From a virus, in IMG/VR virus record IMGVR_UViG_3300032092_000210, positions 1 through 25,914 of that record: a stretch of DNA of 25,914 nt. One strand, given 5' to 3'. Shown here one piece after another: positions 1 to 8,877 of this stretch. Made by a program: the position numbers and the translations under genes. Numbering within the stretch: the first letter of the stretch is position 1; each line of letters begins with the position of its first letter. The notes below the pieces were generated by a model, which saw only the letters and a program-made list of their open reading frames with translations, ran no database searches and had not been told where the DNA came from.

Positions 1-813
1 ATACATTCTCTTTATAGTTTCAACTGAAATAGGTTCTCCCTTTGCTAATTGTTGTGCACGAACTTTACCAACTTGAGTTGCACATTTGTTGTTGTTCTTC
101 TCATTTAGTTCAATTCCTTTTTTCGCATTTGAACGAATACCCTGGCTATAATCAGAATAAGATTCCATCTCTATCCTTTCACCCTTCTTAAACCTCTTAT
201 CCTTACGAATAAGCGCTTTAATTTGTCCGAGTAATACATTCACCTCATTTTCACTTAGCTCATCTATATGCTTCTCTAAATCGATTTTAGAAGCCTGTAC
301 TAAAGCATGAGTAAAAAGACCTTCAATACTGAATCCTTTTACTTTACCTTCTTTTACATAGTCATTCCAAACCTTATCATCGGTAATCTTAAACATACCA
401 ACCCAAGTTCCTTCAGGCAAAGATAAACCATAGTTATTTGATTTATCTAACTTACCATCTTTAACCCAGCTTTCAACTAAATGCACTTTACCATTAATTG
501 ATTTATCGTGCTCGATAGTAGCCTTATCAGTATATTTTTTCATTAAGTAGTTTTGAGCTAATTTCTTAACTGTATGCTTTGAGAAATAAACATGATATGG
601 GTTACCTTCACCATCTACTCTTAATATACGCTTTTCAGGTATAAGGATTGGACCAATAAGCATTTTTTGCTCATCATCTACCTTAGCAAACTGAATTACT
701 TCTTTATCAAAGTAAACCCAATTTGATTCAATAGCCGGGGATTCCACGAGAGATATCGCGAAAACTTCGTCTGTATCATCTTCAATTCGTAATTCGTATA
801 ATAAATCTTTCAT
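1..813 (-). CDS. XkdF-type prohead serine protease (3' end outside window)
   Basis: This is an open frame of 271 codons from the ATG at 813 with no stop before the window edge, so the C-terminus is missing. I recognise the Peptidase_S78_2/XkdF family, which matures proheads by cleaving scaffold and capsid proteins. Residues 17-30 read VFAISLVESPAIES, residues 51-60 MLIGPILIPE, the likely catalytic His is H102 in TIEHD, and the likely nucleophile is S162 in KGFSIEG. After the protease domain (about 1-168) comes a charged linker and then, from about residue 218, a module beginning SYSDYSQGIRSNAKKGIELN. I have seen this module behind such proteases in Bacteroidota phages but cannot name it. The gene is last in the late region, 31 nt after the tape measure gene and about 15 kb from scaffold and capsid, which is an odd place for a maturation protease. 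No clear Shine-Dalgarno sequence is visible. Family call firm, catalytic residues inferred. Confidence 0.85.
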   Translation of the reverse strand, partial: MKDLLYELRIEDDTDEVFAISLVESPAIESNWVYFDKEVIQFAKVDDEQKMLIGPILIPEKRILRVDGEGNPYHVYFSKHTVKKLAQNYLMKKYTDKATIEHDKSINGKVHLVESWVKDGKLDKSNNYGLSLPEGTWVGMFKITDDKVWNDYVKEGKVKGFSIEGLFTHALVQASKIDLEKHIDELSENEVNVLLGQIKALIRKDKRFKKGERIEMESYSDYSQGIRSNAKKGIELNEKNNNKCATQVGKVRAQQLAKGEPISVETIKRMY

Positions 814-844
814 ACTATATTAACAATTTCAAATTTAAAAATTA

Positions 845-2743
845 TCATCCACCCGTAAAGGTAGCTGCTCTACTCGTTCTTCTATCTAATGCCTGTTGTG
901 ATGATACATCACCACTAACTACAAAAGCACGTACAGGTCTTTGAGCTGCTGATAGTGTTTCAGCTATTTGTGAAGATGGATTCATACCACCTGTTGTTTG
1001 TATTTGTGGTGCTGCTGCTCCTGCTACTCTCGGTGCTGCTATTGATGGAGCGCTAACTGCTGAACCACCACCTCCACCTGGAACACCCGCTTGTGATGCC
1101 GCTTTGTTAATTTCAGATATAGATTTAGCCGCACCTGCTACTGATGCTGCAATTGATAAACCTGCTGATATCGTGTTAATTGCGACCCATGGCGCACCAA
1201 ATGTTAAAGGTGAGGCTGCTACTGCTTTAGCGTTAGCTATACCTGTATTAGCTATAATCTGTCCTATTGATGCAGCCTGTTGTATGATTACACCAGCGAT
1301 TGCCAATGCGCGATTTTTACCAGCTATTTGGCTTAGGAATCCACCAAACTGCTCGAACAAACCAAGGTAAGCCATATTGATTTCATGCTTAGCTGCCGCT
1401 GCTGCTTTTTCAGTTGCTATCTCTTGGTCTGATATTACCTTTCTAGCATCAGCATACTTCTTTCTTATCTCTGTTTTCTGGAACTCTGTAAGTTCCATAT
1501 TTTGTAATTCGGTTTTTTCTTGTTCTGCTAATATAGCTCTTTGTTCTCCTAAACGAGCTAAATCTTGCTCAAAATCAAATTCAACTAATTGATTCTGTCT
1601 ATCTAAATCTTCTAATCTTTGTTGTAATCCAACTAATAAGATACCTCTTTCTTCTTCTTGCTTTTTAAGTAAAGCCTCTTTATCTTTTTTATCTTGCTCT
1701 TCTTTCTTCTTAGCTTCCTCATCATCGTACTTCTTCTTTATTTCTGCAAGTGTAATACGATATTGTTCTTCGATAGCAGTCATATCAGTTCTACCTGCTT
1801 CTGCTAATGTTTTTCTTTGTTCAGCTAATTTTATTCCTGCTTCATATTCAGCTCTTTCTCTTTCAGTTAATGTAGCTTTGAATGCTTCTAATTCAACTGC
1901 ATCTGCTGCTTCAGCTTTCTTTAATTGTTCTTGTCTACGTTTCTCTGCTTCTGCTGCCGCTTTCTCTTCAGCTGCTTTTCTTTTAGCTGCTGCATCTGCT
2001 GCGTTCTTATTTCTTTCTTCTAAGTTTTCTTTTTCAGTTTTAGTTTGTTCCTTTGTACCTGCTTCAAAACGTTTGTATGTATCATCAAATGTTTTACTTA
2101 CACCTACAAATGCATCTTTAATGCCTGCTGCACCTTCTTTAAGTGCATCAAAATCTAAAGTGAATACACCTTTTAATATTTTACCTACCGATACACCTAC
2201 GTTCTTTACTAATGTGAATAGAGAGTATAAGCCTGAATAGAACATACCAATACCCTTTGTGATGTATGGTAATGCTGATGTTGCTAATTCTATAAACGCA
2301 TCTAATACGGGTTCGAATGCTCTAAATATACCACCTAAGATTTTCTCTAATGCAATCCACAATGGTTCTAATTTCTTCATCGCAGTTTCACTCTTAGTGA
2401 ATGCTGCAACTAATCCACCAACTGCGGCTACGATTAAACCAATAATAGATGTTTTTAGAACGGCATTAAAAGATGAGAATGTCTTTTCAGCATTTCTAAT
2501 ACCTTGTCCTAACATTCCTAACGGACCTGATGCGTTTTCTAAGTATCCTAAGAAATCATCAGATGTTGCATTTGCATCTTTAATAGCATCATCCATGTCT
2601 CTGATTTGCTGAGCTACTTTATTAAACTCTGCAGAACCAGCGGCAGTTTCTCTCAATTGCTTTTTTAATATTTTTAAATTAGCAATTGTAGGCTCTAAAT
2701 TCGCATCTACATCAATTTTTACTTTGACCCTTTTCTCAGCCAT
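845..2743 (-). CDS. tail tape measure protein
   Basis: This 632-residue protein is the likely tail-length ruler, packed inside the tail tube and probably helping DNA entry. The N-terminus (1-60) is helical and charged. A strongly hydrophobic stretch lies at about 98-116. Residues about 225-450 are a long Lys/Glu/Ala-rich coiled coil, and residues 455-545 are a second hydrophobic, Ala/Gly-rich region. A Gly/Ala/Pro-rich linker follows, then a C-terminal motif (about 603-630, VRAFVVSGDVSSQQALDRR) that I recognise as typical of Bacteroidota phage tape measures. The length is modest; the usual rule of about 0.15 nm per residue would give a tail near 95 nm. The start ATG lies inside the end of the preceding 52-residue gene (25-nt overlap), suggesting translational coupling. 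It is shorter than the 1285-residue fiber, so the longest gene here is not the tape measure. Confidence 0.88.
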   Translation of the reverse strand: MAEKRVKVKIDVDANLEPTIANLKILKKQLRETAAGSAEFNKVAQQIRDMDDAIKDANATSDDFLGYLENASGPLGMLGQGIRNAEKTFSSFNAVLKTSIIGLIVAAVGGLVAAFTKSETAMKKLEPLWIALEKILGGIFRAFEPVLDAFIELATSALPYITKGIGMFYSGLYSLFTLVKNVGVSVGKILKGVFTLDFDALKEGAAGIKDAFVGVSKTFDDTYKRFEAGTKEQTKTEKENLEERNKNAADAAAKRKAAEEKAAAEAEKRRQEQLKKAEAADAVELEAFKATLTERERAEYEAGIKLAEQRKTLAEAGRTDMTAIEEQYRITLAEIKKKYDDEEAKKKEEQDKKDKEALLKKQEEERGILLVGLQQRLEDLDRQNQLVEFDFEQDLARLGEQRAILAEQEKTELQNMELTEFQKTEIRKKYADARKVISDQEIATEKAAAAAKHEINMAYLGLFEQFGGFLSQIAGKNRALAIAGVIIQQAASIGQIIANTGIANAKAVAASPLTFGAPWVAINTISAGLSIAASVAGAAKSISEINKAASQAGVPGGGGGSAVSAPSIAAPRVAGAAAPQIQTTGGMNPSSQIAETLSAAQRPVRAFVVSGDVSSQQALDRRTSRAATFTGG

Positions 2744-2877
2744 GTGCTTCTAATTATTTTTTTCCAACCATCTTTCCATCTGATTGGTATTTCATATTTT
2801 CCTTTTGCTATTTCAACTCTTTCTGAAACACCATAGTATTCAGAAGCGTTTAATAATTCTATCAATGATTTCATCAT
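2719..2877 (-). CDS. small conserved-looking protein before the tape measure
   Basis: A 52-residue basic protein with no domain I recognise. I start it at the tandem ATGs at 2877 and 2874 (MMKSLIELLNASEYYGVSER). The frame stays open upstream to 2973, but that part would overlap the end of the preceding baseplate gene and reads as a shadow of it. The chosen start leaves a 35-nt gap after that gene. The C-terminal half is rich in Trp, Arg and Lys (WKDGWKKIIRSTWLRKGSK). The stop lies 25 nt inside the tape measure gene, so the two are probably translationally coupled. Small genes just before tape measures are often tail assembly chaperones, but this one is too short and dissimilar for me to claim that. 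Confidence 0.6.
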   Translation of the reverse strand: MMKSLIELLNASEYYGVSERVEIAKGKYEIPIRWKDGWKKIIRSTWLRKGSK

Positions 2878-2912
2878 ATATGAATAACAATTTAGTTTTA
2901 TTCTATCAGTTA

Positions 2913-4112
2913 CTAACAAGTAGCTCCTGCAGTAAACGGTCCACATCCACTTAAATTTCCTTCTCTCGCACACGTTATATTATAAGTTTGTCCTGCTGGT
3001 ACAAATGCTGATTGTTGATTTCCATTACAATCTTGCCAAAATATAGTACAACCTGCTATTGCCGTATATGTGTAGTTTCTACAAACTAATGATGGGCAAC
3101 CATACTGACCCGTTGCTGTAATCGATACATTTGCTCCACCTGGATTTGAACTATATGTGTTTACAATTGTATAATCAGCTCCAGCGTATGTTACTCTTTC
3201 ATTAGTTAAGAATGTATTTTGTAAATACGATGTAGTAGTTAGTAATGTAGATGTTGCACAATTTTGTATTTGATGCCAAACATAAACAGGTGAAGGCGTT
3301 AATGATATAACATTTGATGGACTTGATTCAGTACCACCACTACAATTAGTTATTATTCTATAATATGTAGTTACAGCCGGCGCTGATAATGTTCTAGGTG
3401 ATGTACATCCTGCGGTATTACTATTACCCCAACTTATACCATCGGTAGATGTTTGTATTGTAGTTGCAGCACAATCAGTACACGTATCACCACCACCCAA
3501 TGTAAAGTTTAATACAACGCTTGAACCACTTTCGGTTACTGAATTAAGAGTTGGTGTACAACAACTTGCCACAATAGGAGTATTTTCAGTTGCACTACTA
3601 AATGTATCTGCGATAATTGGACCTAATAATTGTAAATTACACGTACCATCTTTTAAACTATAATCATTTATAGCTCTTAGGTGATAATATGAACCTCTAA
3701 AGTTTACAATATCATTAAGTTCCATTTTAACATAATCAGCTAAAGGAATAATTGCAGAGCAATTTAATAATCTCGTTTTTGGATTATATAAAAGAGAAAT
3801 ATAAGTTTCCCAATAATTTGTATAAAGTGAGCCCGATGGCATCACACCATAAGAAGGATTTTCATTATTAAAAAGTAAAGATAATGAACCTTCAGTTGGA
3901 AAGCTACCACTAACTACATTATAATTATCAAAGTATGGAAATGAGCTTTGCGCTTGTGTTACACCACTATTAGTTAATGAACCGCTTTCTATATAATATT
4001 GTTCACATTCAACCAATCCATTATAAAAAAATAAACGTGGTAAAACTCTCGATGGTCTGTATGTAGCATCAGAGATATAAGTTGGTATGTATATAGGAAT
4101 TTGTTGTGACAT
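2913..4112 (-). CDS. tail tip/baseplate protein with Fn3-like and Cys-rich C-terminal modules
   Basis: 399 residues. The first ~170 residues (for example VLPRLFFYNGLVECEQYY, and a FRGSYYHLRAINDY stretch near 138-151) look like the last part of the large tail-tip protein of Bacteroidota phages, a section usually joined to the N-terminal part encoded by the gene just before it. Residues about 183-275 resemble a fibronectin III or Ig-like beta-sandwich (TPTLNSVTESGSSVVLNF, then TTYYRIITNCSGG). Residues about 278-340 form one Cys-containing module, and residues about 344-399 a Cys-rich module around TIFWQDCNGNQQSAF that also appears in the DUF1566 protein. The start is 3 nt after the previous stop. 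The role is probably host recognition at the tail tip. The assignment to the tail is firm; the exact role is inferred. Confidence 0.65.
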   Translation of the reverse strand: MSQQIPIYIPTYISDATYRPSRVLPRLFFYNGLVECEQYYIESGSLTNSGVTQAQSSFPYFDNYNVVSGSFPTEGSLSLLFNNENPSYGVMPSGSLYTNYWETYISLLYNPKTRLLNCSAIIPLADYVKMELNDIVNFRGSYYHLRAINDYSLKDGTCNLQLLGPIIADTFSSATENTPIVASCCTPTLNSVTESGSSVVLNFTLGGGDTCTDCAATTIQTSTDGISWGNSNTAGCTSPRTLSAPAVTTYYRIITNCSGGTESSPSNVISLTPSPVYVWHQIQNCATSTLLTTTSYLQNTFLTNERVTYAGADYTIVNTYSSNPGGANVSITATGQYGCPSLVCRNYTYTAIAGCTIFWQDCNGNQQSAFVPAGQTYNITCAREGNLSGCGPFTAGATC

Positions 4113-4115
4113 ATA

Positions 4116-6134
4116 TTATGGACAATTATAGAATGAACTAATGTTACCATTGAAATCAATGAATGAAGAATACTTACTATAATAGTAAGGGAATCCCCAC
4201 TTCCAATAACTATACCCACCATTGAATGGAGTAGTTAAAGAAGAATCAGTAAATAATCTAGTTACTGCAGCAGGATTATTTGTATCAGCATATACTATCG
4301 TTGGGAATGAATAAGTATTAGCACAAGCGGCTGTATCACTACCATATCCGGCGTTACCAATTACATATGTGTAAGATGTAACAGGCGGTGTTATACCACC
4401 AACGGAGCCAGATAAACCTGTTCCTGCTATTCTAATTAATGGTGTAGATGCAAATGTTGTTTTAACTTCAAACTTACCTTGTGAGAAGAAGTTTGTTGTA
4501 TCAGTATAATATGTTTTACTATATTCTCTATTTGCTTCTTTACTGAATTGTTGTGAAATATAATCCTGGTCTAAAGTATCTCCAAAGTTTAATTGGTTTA
4601 CAGCTAAGTTATTAGCTGGAATTACTTCAATCTTTTCATCTAAATTAATGTATCTATTAAAATCTCTTACTTGTCCTTTTTTGTAAAAATTATTAAATGT
4701 TTCTATTATAAACTCATTTGATTTAGTTTTATTAGGATAAATTACTAAGTTAAACTTCTTTTGTAAGCCTGTAATAAAATCAATTTGCTTAATTCCATTT
4801 GTACCATATGGCATATTAGATGGAATATCCATAATTCTACCATCAGCTGCCTGATTCACTTGCGTAATTTGTAAGTAAGATTTTGTAGTAGAATTAGGGT
4901 CAATAGTTACAGTAGGTAAAGTACCTGTTGCAACATTTGGTCTTTGTTTTACTTGGAAATAATAATTACCCGCAGGAATACCATACAATTTGAATTGTGT
5001 TTGTAATTCGTATGTTGTATTGATACCACCCGTTCTACTATTTTGTAATTGGTCAAAGAATACAATATAAGATTGTAAAGCAGTTAAACCATATGCGGTA
5101 GAACTACCTGTTTCAATCATTTGTAATTGGAATGTACCATTTGCACTAAATGTACCTGGTATGTTATTTACTGAACAACTTATGTTTAGATTAAGGTTTA
5201 ATATACCATCTAAATTAGTTGCTTTTTCTATTTTATAAGCACCATTATTATAAAATCCTTGCTCATCCGATAATTTATTATACCAAGGCAAAGTAACAAA
5301 AGTATTTGCTGGCATATTAACATCAGTCATTCCACTTCCCGATATTGCACCTACTTTTATTTTACCATAAGTTTCTAAATCAACTTCATTAAATTCAGGA
5401 TATTTAAGTGCATAGTTACAAATCATATACACATCATCCATAAATGGTTCATTCATAAACGATGATGAGTATGTATATCCTGCTTCTTCAAATATTGCAT
5501 CTAATACTTTTTTTACTCTAATAGCAGGCTTAAAGTTTTGCACAGTCAATGCACCATCTTGGTCATTCATTCCAAATGTTTGGAAATCACCTGATGCATA
5601 TTGATAACCACTACCATAATCCGCTAAAGGATAAACTATATCACCATTGAAAAGATTACCACTCCAACTTGATGTAATAGCATTATAAGATGCAGTATGG
5701 TTATATTTTGCTAATGAAGTTAAGTTTGTAAGATAATCTCTATTGATATCTCTACCAAATGAAGATAATGTACCATATATTGTTACTTCGTATGAATCAA
5801 TAAATTTATTAGCAAGAACATTTACTTTATTTAATTGTAAATACCCATTTGATAAATAAATTGAGTCAAAATCAAAATATGCAGGCACCTTTATATTTGT
5901 TGCAAAAAGGAATGGTTCATCGATACTGATATCATAAACATGCTCAAAGAAAGCGTTGTTTATTTTTGTACCTGGTAGCGTTATTTGACGAGTAAAATCA
6001 GATGGAAGCACACCAATATCAAATAAGCCTGTTACATTATTTGATAATTGAATATCTTCATCAGCAAATAAATCCAATTGTTGCCCATTAGCAACCAATC
6101 TAAAGGTAAAGGCTTGCGTTGATATAACTCCCAT
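4116..6134 (-). CDS. large tail tip/baseplate protein
   Basis: 672 residues, of a type I recognise from Bacteroidota phage tails but cannot tie to a named Pfam family. The N-terminus (FRLVANGQQLDLFADEDIQL, then DFTRQITLPGTKINNAFFEH) and the central part (VKKVLDAIFEEAGYTYSSSF; KKFNLVIYPNKTKSNEFIIE) are typical. The N-terminal ~560 residues look like the body of a hub or distal tail protein. The last ~110 residues, after a Gly/Pro linker (SGSVGGITPP), look like an added module with Cys at both ends, a YADTNN turn, a TDSSLTTPFNGG segment and a terminal Cys. The ATG overlaps the preceding stop as TAATG, so translation is coupled. The next gene starts 3 nt after this stop and seems to carry the rest of what is often one protein. 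Confidence 0.68.
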   Translation of the reverse strand: MGVISTQAFTFRLVANGQQLDLFADEDIQLSNNVTGLFDIGVLPSDFTRQITLPGTKINNAFFEHVYDISIDEPFLFATNIKVPAYFDFDSIYLSNGYLQLNKVNVLANKFIDSYEVTIYGTLSSFGRDINRDYLTNLTSLAKYNHTASYNAITSSWSGNLFNGDIVYPLADYGSGYQYASGDFQTFGMNDQDGALTVQNFKPAIRVKKVLDAIFEEAGYTYSSSFMNEPFMDDVYMICNYALKYPEFNEVDLETYGKIKVGAISGSGMTDVNMPANTFVTLPWYNKLSDEQGFYNNGAYKIEKATNLDGILNLNLNISCSVNNIPGTFSANGTFQLQMIETGSSTAYGLTALQSYIVFFDQLQNSRTGGINTTYELQTQFKLYGIPAGNYYFQVKQRPNVATGTLPTVTIDPNSTTKSYLQITQVNQAADGRIMDIPSNMPYGTNGIKQIDFITGLQKKFNLVIYPNKTKSNEFIIETFNNFYKKGQVRDFNRYINLDEKIEVIPANNLAVNQLNFGDTLDQDYISQQFSKEANREYSKTYYTDTTNFFSQGKFEVKTTFASTPLIRIAGTGLSGSVGGITPPVTSYTYVIGNAGYGSDTAACANTYSFPTIVYADTNNPAAVTRLFTDSSLTTPFNGGYSYWKWGFPYYYSKYSSFIDFNGNISSFYNCP

Positions 6135-7306
6135 TATAATATTAATTTATAGCTTTGACCAAAATTAAATTCGAATTGGTATTGAATTAATTTATCTACA
6201 ACACCCGTTTTGAATGTCATATTTTGTGTTGCTATTGTTATAGGTCTTATTACATTATTTTTTGAATCAACCCAATATAGTTCATCTGAAACTAATAATT
6301 GTTTTATAATATCATTCCAATCTTCTGTCAGCCAATTTGTATTTGCTAAAAGAGATTGTTTAGAATCTGATACATAGTTTAATACCGAACTATCAGTCGG
6401 TTGATATGAGAATGTAGAACTTTCCCACGTTCCTATTTGTGGAGAATATGTTCTCTTTTCAGTTTGGAATGATTGTCTACTTACTTCATTCATATCGATA
6501 TAATCAAATTGACCATATCTATTTTTAAATGCAATTTGTTGATTTGGATATTTTGTAGGGCAATCTATTTCAAATCTTACTCCCGTTCCTACTGGCGTAG
6601 AACCACTATATGCTTGAATACTATACCAATCCAATGATAAACCTACAAATGCTCCAAATGGAAAGCCTACGTTAGCCGGTCCTTGTGGATAGTTTAATAT
6701 ACACAAAGATGTTGTTGTAGCATTTTCGGTAATTAAATCGGTAGCAGTTCCTACATTTGAATTATAAACAATTCTATCAGGAACAGTAGTACCTACATTA
6801 CCAATAAAAACTCCCATAGTACCAACATCAGTATTTAATACTGATTGTGTTACAGGTCCATCGGTCATTAATGGCCAAAATGGAGTTTTATTATATATTT
6901 GTTGTCCGATTGGTTCTGGAAATATACCATAACCATCCAATGCTCTATAAGTTTGTGAACGAACATGCGAACCTGTTACATATACACTACCTGAAAGATA
7001 TTGCCAATAGAAATCAACTGCATAATACATTACGTTTGAAGAATTATCAATTCTCAAATCAGTTAATGTAGAGTTTATAATTCTATTTAAGTCGAAAATA
7101 CCAACTGTTGCGGTATTTGGAAACTTTAATATTGTATAATCAGCTGTTGAAGAAGATTGGAATAAGTTACCTTGCCAATAGTATAACTCACCTACATATT
7201 GAAATGAAGATGATGTATATACAGGCGTATTTTCAGCCACCGTAAATATAATAGGTGATTGAGCCAATGAGCAAGATGCAGGAGTTTGTGTAATTGAAAT
7301 CGCCAT
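6134..7306 (-). CDS. tail structural protein (baseplate region)
   Basis: 390 residues, a beta-rich Bacteroidota phage tail type. It begins MAISITQTPASCSLAQSPIIF and carries a DLNRIINS motif near residue 73. Its middle contains the CPTKYPNQQIAFKNRYGQFD segment (about 250-270), which I recognise as recurrent in this family (Cys, then a Phe-x-Asn-[Lys/Arg]-Tyr-Gly turn), followed by SRQSFQTEKRTYSP. The C-terminus, IQYQFEFNFGQSYKLIL, is amphipathic beta. It sits between the gp10-like connector gene and the large tail tip gene and shares a TAATG junction with the latter. Function is inferred from position and family likeness: a structural tail tip or baseplate subunit. No enzymatic motif is visible. 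Confidence 0.65.
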   Translation of the reverse strand: MAISITQTPASCSLAQSPIIFTVAENTPVYTSSSFQYVGELYYWQGNLFQSSSTADYTILKFPNTATVGIFDLNRIINSTLTDLRIDNSSNVMYYAVDFYWQYLSGSVYVTGSHVRSQTYRALDGYGIFPEPIGQQIYNKTPFWPLMTDGPVTQSVLNTDVGTMGVFIGNVGTTVPDRIVYNSNVGTATDLITENATTTSLCILNYPQGPANVGFPFGAFVGLSLDWYSIQAYSGSTPVGTGVRFEIDCPTKYPNQQIAFKNRYGQFDYIDMNEVSRQSFQTEKRTYSPQIGTWESSTFSYQPTDSSVLNYVSDSKQSLLANTNWLTEDWNDIIKQLLVSDELYWVDSKNNVIRPITIATQNMTFKTGVVDKLIQYQFEFNFGQSYKLIL

Positions 7307-7353
7307 TACGCTTTTATTTTAAATAACCAATAACTCTAAAAAAGTATTGGATG

Positions 7354-7752
7354 CTACATTAAGTCTTTAAATTCCCTATCTACTGCTTTAGCAATTTCAT
7401 CTGCTACTTCATCAGCAATTTGATTGACATATTCATCAATCATTTTTTGTATTTGAGGGTCATTCAATGCTTGCTCAGCAAAGTTTATTGATTTAGGTAC
7501 GTTTGGTGTTTTACCATTTCTGACTGTAGATGACACGTTAGGGTCATTCCAAAACTTACCATATTCTGCACCTGGTGGCGATACATCTAATTCAAATTCA
7601 AAAGAGCGTGTTGTATTAGTTTTAGATTGCTTAATCATACCTGAAGGACGATTATAATCTGCTAACTTACGTTTTAGATTACCAGTCTTTTTAGGTGCTT
7701 TTAAAACAGCTAAATCCCTAATTCTATTTGCTATTTGTGCTAATGTTGCCAT
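7354..7752 (-). CDS. HK97 gp10-like head-tail connector/tail completion protein
   Basis: 132 residues. The N-terminus (IANRIRDLAVLKAPKKTGNLKR) has the APxxTGxLxxS/R pattern of the HK97 gp10 family, whose members help close the head-tail joint. The centre has the AEYGKFWNDP turn expected of the family's Y-[AG]-x-[FY] region, and the C-terminus is a long acidic helix (QIADEVADEIAKAVDREF). The length fits the family. The gene starts 2 nt after the adhesin gene's stop. A 47-nt gap separates it from the next gene and holds only a weak inverted repeat and a GGTTATTTA string. Placing it after the fiber and lectin genes, rather than next to the other connectors, is unusual. Confidence 0.62.
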   Translation of the reverse strand: MATLAQIANRIRDLAVLKAPKKTGNLKRKLADYNRPSGMIKQSKTNTTRSFEFELDVSPPGAEYGKFWNDPNVSSTVRNGKTPNVPKSINFAEQALNDPQIQKMIDEYVNQIADEVADEIAKAVDREFKDLM

Positions 7753-7754
7753 AA

Positions 7755-8876
7755 TTACGGAACTAATGAAGATGTAAAGTATCTATATCCCCAAAATGCT
7801 CCTGTTGTATCTTTCGTAATACTACCAAGGTTGTTAGCTATTGTTGTACCTACAATATAATTTCTTTGTTCCCTATTAGCAGTCGTACCTTCTGTTCCAA
7901 CTTCATTAGAAGTAAGAATCGAATTTCCTTTGGTAATTCTCCAGACTTGTGGCTGATTACTTAAAAGATTATTACTTTGTACACCAGATTGTGGAGCCCA
8001 TTGAACAGGCCATTGAATATGATTTGTAGTACTAGCAAACGATTCACTTACTGATGGCAAGAACCAATCATTATAACCATTTATACTAGCCGTAAATGCA
8101 TTTGCAGCAATTGAAGCAGTAGCAGGTGTAAAATTTCTTAAAGCTTGCGTATTACTTGCACCTGTTCCATATGCTTTATTATTTATATTAGTTATAGTAC
8201 CATAAAATCCCCATCTATTCGTAGCAGGTAGTACGGATGATGTTGCAACTGATGCAGTAGTTATAATTAATCCATTTTGATTTGGATAACTTCCTGTAAC
8301 ATATATTACCATTCCTCCACCTCTTAAATCTCCAACTTGTAAACTTCCTGAAACTATTGGTTGACAACTACCTGAATTAACTTGCTTAATTACTCCCGAA
8401 GGTCCATTATCATTTACGTCTATTGCTCCTGATATTGGCATAACAGCCCAAGGAAAAGAACATACAAATGAACCGGTAGATAATGGTGTAAATGGTCCTA
8501 TTGTTATCGCGGATGATGATGGTTGATTACATGGAACATATCTTATATAAGTTTCTGGTGCCGTTGATGTTTGATAAAAGAACTCATAACACGAACAAGA
8601 TTGACAATTTGTTTCCAAACATACTCTATCTAAATTAAAATTATTAACTGTTCCTGTGCCAGAAAAGTTATAATTTCTTTCTGCAACACAAATTCCTTGA
8701 TTTACAACAGTTGATGATGTGTATCTTATAATTTGTGTCACTTCACCATTACATGGTTGGTAAGTTAAATCAATATACTGACCAGATGCAATTGTTAATT
8801 GAAAATCCAAATAATTACAATTGCAAGATGCAATTACATTACCACTTCCACCCATAAACGACAAAGGAATATACAT
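7755..8876 (-). CDS. tail adhesin with Cys-rich modules and DUF1566 (Lcl-type) lectin-like domain
   Basis: 373 residues. Two Cys-rich modules come first: about residues 18-66 (ending near GICVAE, with YQPCNG in the middle) and about 96-141 (with IRYVPCNQ in the middle). From about residue 182 the protein shows the DUF1566/Lcl signature: GGGMVIYVTGSYPNQNGLII, then WGFYGT, a GTG-SNTQAL segment, and the diagnostic NGYNDWFLPS at 266-275, with QVWRITKGNS later. DUF1566 domains adopt C-type-lectin-like folds and bind surface ligands. Its place just after a long fiber gene (1 nt between stop and start) suggests a receptor-binding tip. The C-terminal ~90 residues are rich in Asn, Thr and Gln. Cytoplasmic enzyme roles are unlikely. 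The ligand is unknown. Confidence 0.7.
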   Translation of the reverse strand: MYIPLSFMGGSGNVIASCNCNYLDFQLTIASGQYIDLTYQPCNGEVTQIIRYTSSTVVNQGICVAERNYNFSGTGTVNNFNLDRVCLETNCQSCSCYEFFYQTSTAPETYIRYVPCNQPSSSAITIGPFTPLSTGSFVCSFPWAVMPISGAIDVNDNGPSGVIKQVNSGSCQPIVSGSLQVGDLRGGGMVIYVTGSYPNQNGLIITTASVATSSVLPATNRWGFYGTITNINNKAYGTGASNTQALRNFTPATASIAANAFTASINGYNDWFLPSVSESFASTTNHIQWPVQWAPQSGVQSNNLLSNQPQVWRITKGNSILTSNEVGTEGTTANREQRNYIVGTTIANNLGSITKDTTGAFWGYRYFTSSLVP

Positions 8877-8877
8877 A

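Noticed and set aside
2878-2973. Longer N-terminus for the 52-residue gene before the tape measure
   Set aside because: The extra part overlaps the end of the preceding tail gene and is rich in Cys, Trp and Arg like an out-of-frame read. The tandem ATGs after that gene's stop are a better start.
3989-4222. 77-residue minus-strand frame across the junction of the two tail tip genes
   Set aside because: Overlaps both well-supported genes in another frame, and its His/Ile/Ser-rich composition is unlike a folded protein.
7307-7353. Possible fifth copy of the intergenic motif (GGTTATTTAAAATAAA)
   Set aside because: Only the AT-rich half is similar; the CCG-N-AG part is missing. Similar weak TTGTTA strings precede the 52-residue gene and the protease gene and may be compositional.
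7755-8876. Calling a diversity-generating retroelement
   Set aside because: A target-like domain alone is not enough; no reverse transcriptase or template repeat is present in the window.
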